From positions 1 to 64,000 of the forward strand of contig DATJVR010000031.1 of the NCBI GenBank assembly GCA_035501735.1: a stretch of 64,000 nt of DNA, written 5' to 3'. Below, piece by piece: positions 62,157 to 64,000 of the stretch. Numbering within the stretch: the first letter of the stretch is position 1; each line of letters starts with the position of its first letter. The stretch is from PNAI01 sp035501735. GTDB lineage: Bacteria > Pseudomonadota > Alphaproteobacteria > Rhizobiales > Xanthobacteraceae. The position numbers and the translations under genes are program-made. Under the pieces are notes generated by a model that saw only the letters and a program-made list of their open reading frames with translations, searched no databases and was not told the DNA's origin.

Positions 62157-62197
62157 TCCCGAAAAGCGGGAGCCGTTTTTCGGAAATGATCACGCTC
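62149..62197. repeat. palindromic intergenic repeat, copy 4
   Basis: GAGCATGATCC at the left mirrors GATCACGCTC at the right around GAAAAGCGGGAGCCGTTTTTCGG. It overlaps the 3' end of hemC, whose TGA (62154-62156) is part of the element, and ends 16 bases before hemD. Confidence 0.85.
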
Positions 62198-62213
62198 AAA
62201 AAACGAGTATGAC

Positions 62214-62918
62214 GTGCGTCTCCTCATCACCCGGCCAGCGGAAGACGGCGAACGCAGCGCGGCGGCGTTGCGCGCGCGTGGTCACCAGGTGCTGCTCGCG
62301 CCGCTTCTGCGCATAGAGCCGATCGCCGATGTCGACCTTGGCGCGACAGACTACGCCGCCATCCTGATGAGCAGCGCCAATGCCGCGCGCGCCATAGCTC
62401 CGCATCCGCGCATGCGCGATCTGATGACGCGGCCGGTGCTCGCGGTCGGTGCCAGCACCGCCAGGGCAGCCCGCACGGCGGGATTTTTGGATGTGCAATC
62501 GGCCGACGGCAACGCGCGCGATTTGGGCAGGCTTGCCGCCGCCCGCTTTTCGGGCAGCCGAGCGCCGTTGCTCTATCTCACGGGCGACGAACGCGCCCGC
62601 GATCTGGCCGATGACCTGCCCAACGTACCGGTTCGCACCGTCGTGGTTTATCGCGCGGTCAAGATTGCCGCCTTGCCGCCGAATGTGCGCGATGCCCTTT
62701 TGGCCGGCAATCTCGATGGCGTGCTGCATTTTTCCCTCCGCAGCGCGGAGGCCTTCGTGGCCTGCACCAAGGCGGCGGGCCTACTCGACAAGGCGCTGGC
62801 GCTTTTCCATTATTGTCTCTCGCCGCGCGTGGCGGGGGCGCTCGCGGGCGCGGCGGACATCAGGATTGCGGCGCGCCCGGACGAGGCGGCCTTGCTCGAT
62901 TTGGTCGCAACACGCTGA
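62214..62918 (+). CDS. hemD: uroporphyrinogen-III synthase
   Basis: Closes the bilane ring with inversion of ring D. The 234-residue protein has the two-lobed HemD fold with few invariant residues; LLITRPAEDGERSAAALRARGH at the start, ILMSSANAARA and LHFSLRSAEAF are recognisable. The start is GTG at 62214. The hemC-hemD order and the following mitofilin-like gene support the call. Confidence 0.88.
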   Translation: MRLLITRPAEDGERSAAALRARGHQVLLAPLLRIEPIADVDLGATDYAAILMSSANAARAIAPHPRMRDLMTRPVLAVGASTARAARTAGFLDVQSADGNARDLGRLAAARFSGSRAPLLYLTGDERARDLADDLPNVPVRTVVVYRAVKIAALPPNVRDALLAGNLDGVLHFSLRSAEAFVACTKAAGLLDKALALFHYCLSPRVAGALAGAADIRIAARPDEAALLDLVATR

Positions 62919-63005
62919 CGGCCACGTTGCCGTCACATCGGGTTCGCATTATTCCGGTTCGTCTAGACGCAGCATCCCGTTTGAGCGGTCCCTTCGGAGG
63001 CATTC

Positions 63006-64000
63006 ATGGCGAGCAAGCGCAATCCGTCCGATCCGGCGGGGTCGTCCGCGCGCCCGCCGCGCAAGCCATCGACCATCGACCTCGAGGCCACTGAAGTCGC
63101 AAGCGAAACGCCGTCTCAGTCTCCCGGCGCTTCCACCTCCGCTGCGCCCGACCCGTCCGACGATAACGAGCCGCCCTATACCGAAGCGCCCAAGCACGAG
63201 GGGATCACGTGGCTGCCGTCAGGCAGACCGTCGCTGCTCGGCGCCGCCGGCATGGGCGCCGTCTCCATGCTGATCTTGATAAGCGTACTATGGTTCAGCG
63301 GCGTGATCGGCAACGGTTCGGCCGGCTACGGCGACCGGCTGTCCGCCATCGAGTCGCGGCTGCGCGAGCTTGCGCTGCGTCCAGCCGATCGCGCCGATCA
63401 ACACGTGCTCGAAGATCTTTCGACCCGCATCGGCCGCCTGGAAAAATCGACATTCTCGCCGCCCCCGCCGCCGCTGAGCGATCCCGCGCTTGCCAATCGT
63501 CTCGCCTCGGCGGAAAACGCCACGAAGGCTTTCGCCGACAATATCGGCAGCCTCAACAGCCGTGTCGATGATCTCGCCGCTGCCGTGCGCGAACTGCGCA
63601 ACGTGACGCCTGTCGACAAGAGCGAGGTCGAGGCCTTGGCCGCCCGCATCGCCGCGCTGGAAAAAACAGCCGCCGCGATCGAGGCCGATCTCGCCAAGCG
63701 CGCGACCGTTGCGAGCGACCGCGCCATGCGCTACGCGTTGGCGACCGCGGCGCTGCGCACGGCCGTTGAACGCGGCGATCCGTTCACCGTCGAGCTTGCC
63801 GCCGCGCGGCCGCTCGCGCCGGAGAACGCGCTCTCCGGTCTCGAACCGTTCGCGGCGTCGGGCGTGCCGGGCAATGCCGTGCTCGCCCAGGAATTGTCCG
63901 CGCTCGTACCCGCGCTTCGCCGCGCCGCCGACTCGGTTCCGCCCGAGGGCGGATTTTTTGACCGCCTGAAGGCGAACGCCGGACGGCTCGTGCGCATTCG
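63006..64000 (+). CDS. mitofilin/Mic60-like inner-membrane protein, 3' end cut by the window
   Basis: An open frame of 331 codons from ATG 63006 (with GGAGG just upstream) to the window edge. It has a disordered, Pro/Ser-rich N-terminus of ~75 residues, one membrane helix (about 80-100), and a coiled-coil rich in Ala, Leu, Glu and Arg (about 112-245), then a helical region (RAMRYALATAALRTAVERGDPF). This is the layout of the alphaproteobacterial Mic60/COG4223 family, related to the mitochondrial cristae organiser and usually found after hemC-hemD and before hemY. The C-terminal mitofilin signature lies outside the window. Confidence 0.8.
   Translation, partial: MASKRNPSDPAGSSARPPRKPSTIDLEATEVASETPSQSPGASTSAAPDPSDDNEPPYTEAPKHEGITWLPSGRPSLLGAAGMGAVSMLILISVLWFSGVIGNGSAGYGDRLSAIESRLRELALRPADRADQHVLEDLSTRIGRLEKSTFSPPPPPLSDPALANRLASAENATKAFADNIGSLNSRVDDLAAAVRELRNVTPVDKSEVEALAARIAALEKTAAAIEADLAKRATVASDRAMRYALATAALRTAVERGDPFTVELAAARPLAPENALSGLEPFAASGVPGNAVLAQELSALVPALRRAADSVPPEGGFFDRLKANAGRLVRI

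Overview
The window looks like chromosomal core DNA of an alphaproteobacterium of the order Hyphomicrobiales (Rhizobiales), probably near Xanthobacteraceae/Bradyrhizobiaceae. The genus cannot be read from the sequence. The clues are high GC with strong GC3 bias, AddAB instead of RecBCD, the FYDLN zinc-ribbon protein (TIGR02300), DUF1150 beside an Hsp20, a DUF1674 protein, a TsaE-AmgK fusion, an AccD without its zinc-ribbon cysteines, a DivL-type kinase with Tyr at the phospho-acceptor position, and Bug-type receptors without transporter genes. There is no rRNA, prophage, intact insertion sequence or CRISPR array.

Layout. 1-6.2 kb: end of a possible MetE-like gene coupled to a GNAT acetyltransferase, then queG, a glutathione S-transferase, uppP, an NDUFA9-like reductase, tRNA-Leu(CAG) and a sterol-desaturase-family protein. 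6.2-12.3 kb: envelope and regulation cluster, RNase D-like - lptC - lptA - lptB - rpoN - hpf - ptsN. 12.3-16.4 kb: DUF1150/Hsp20 under a near-perfect sigma-32 promoter, then a mandelate-racemase-like enzyme, a 2OG-Fe(II) oxygenase-like protein and a gamma-resorcylate-decarboxylase-like amidohydrolase. 16.4-28.6 kb: tRNA-Ala(GGC), TIGR02300, then aroA - cmk - rpsA - sppA - ihfB - lapA-like - trpF - trpB - small membrane protein - trpA - accD - folC. 28.6-40.5 kb, minus strand: divL-like - tsaE/amgK fusion - murU - addB - addA - trxA. 40.9-45.5 kb, the most accessory-looking part: two Bug receptors, a GH25 lysozyme-like protein with eight 57-bp tandem repeats, and an orphan Flp pilin of 58 residues. 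45.5-51.3 kb: Rrf2 regulator, dut, coaBC with an N-terminal ribbon-helix-helix domain, ubiB, ubiE, mutM. 51.3-59 kb: small membrane protein, enoyl-CoA hydratase, degenerate trypsin-like protein, moeB-like, SH3 protein, DUF1674, acs, DUF1761, EVE. 59-64 kb: gpsA, tsaD, hemC, hemD and the start of a mitofilin/Mic60-like membrane protein cut by the window edge.

How the genes work together. LptABC moves LPS, UppP recycles the undecaprenyl carrier, and AmgK-MurU recycles MurNAc. The t6A genes appear twice (tsaE fused to amgK, and tsaD). The aro/trp/acc/fol/hem/coa/ubi genes are housekeeping biosynthesis.

The most unusual point is coaBC. It starts at a TTG with a good Shine-Dalgarno and encodes a FitA-like antitoxin DNA-binding domain ahead of the CoaC-CoaB enzyme. 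Forty-one bases upstream, overlapping the ubiB stop codon, is a perfect 26-bp palindrome of the kind such domains bind. This suggests a coenzyme-A enzyme that may repress its own gene. Other points of interest are the DivL-like Tyr, a possible ROSE-like thermosensor leader on hsp20, an intergenic palindrome family that brackets hemC, and a coupled membrane protein gene between trpB and trpA.
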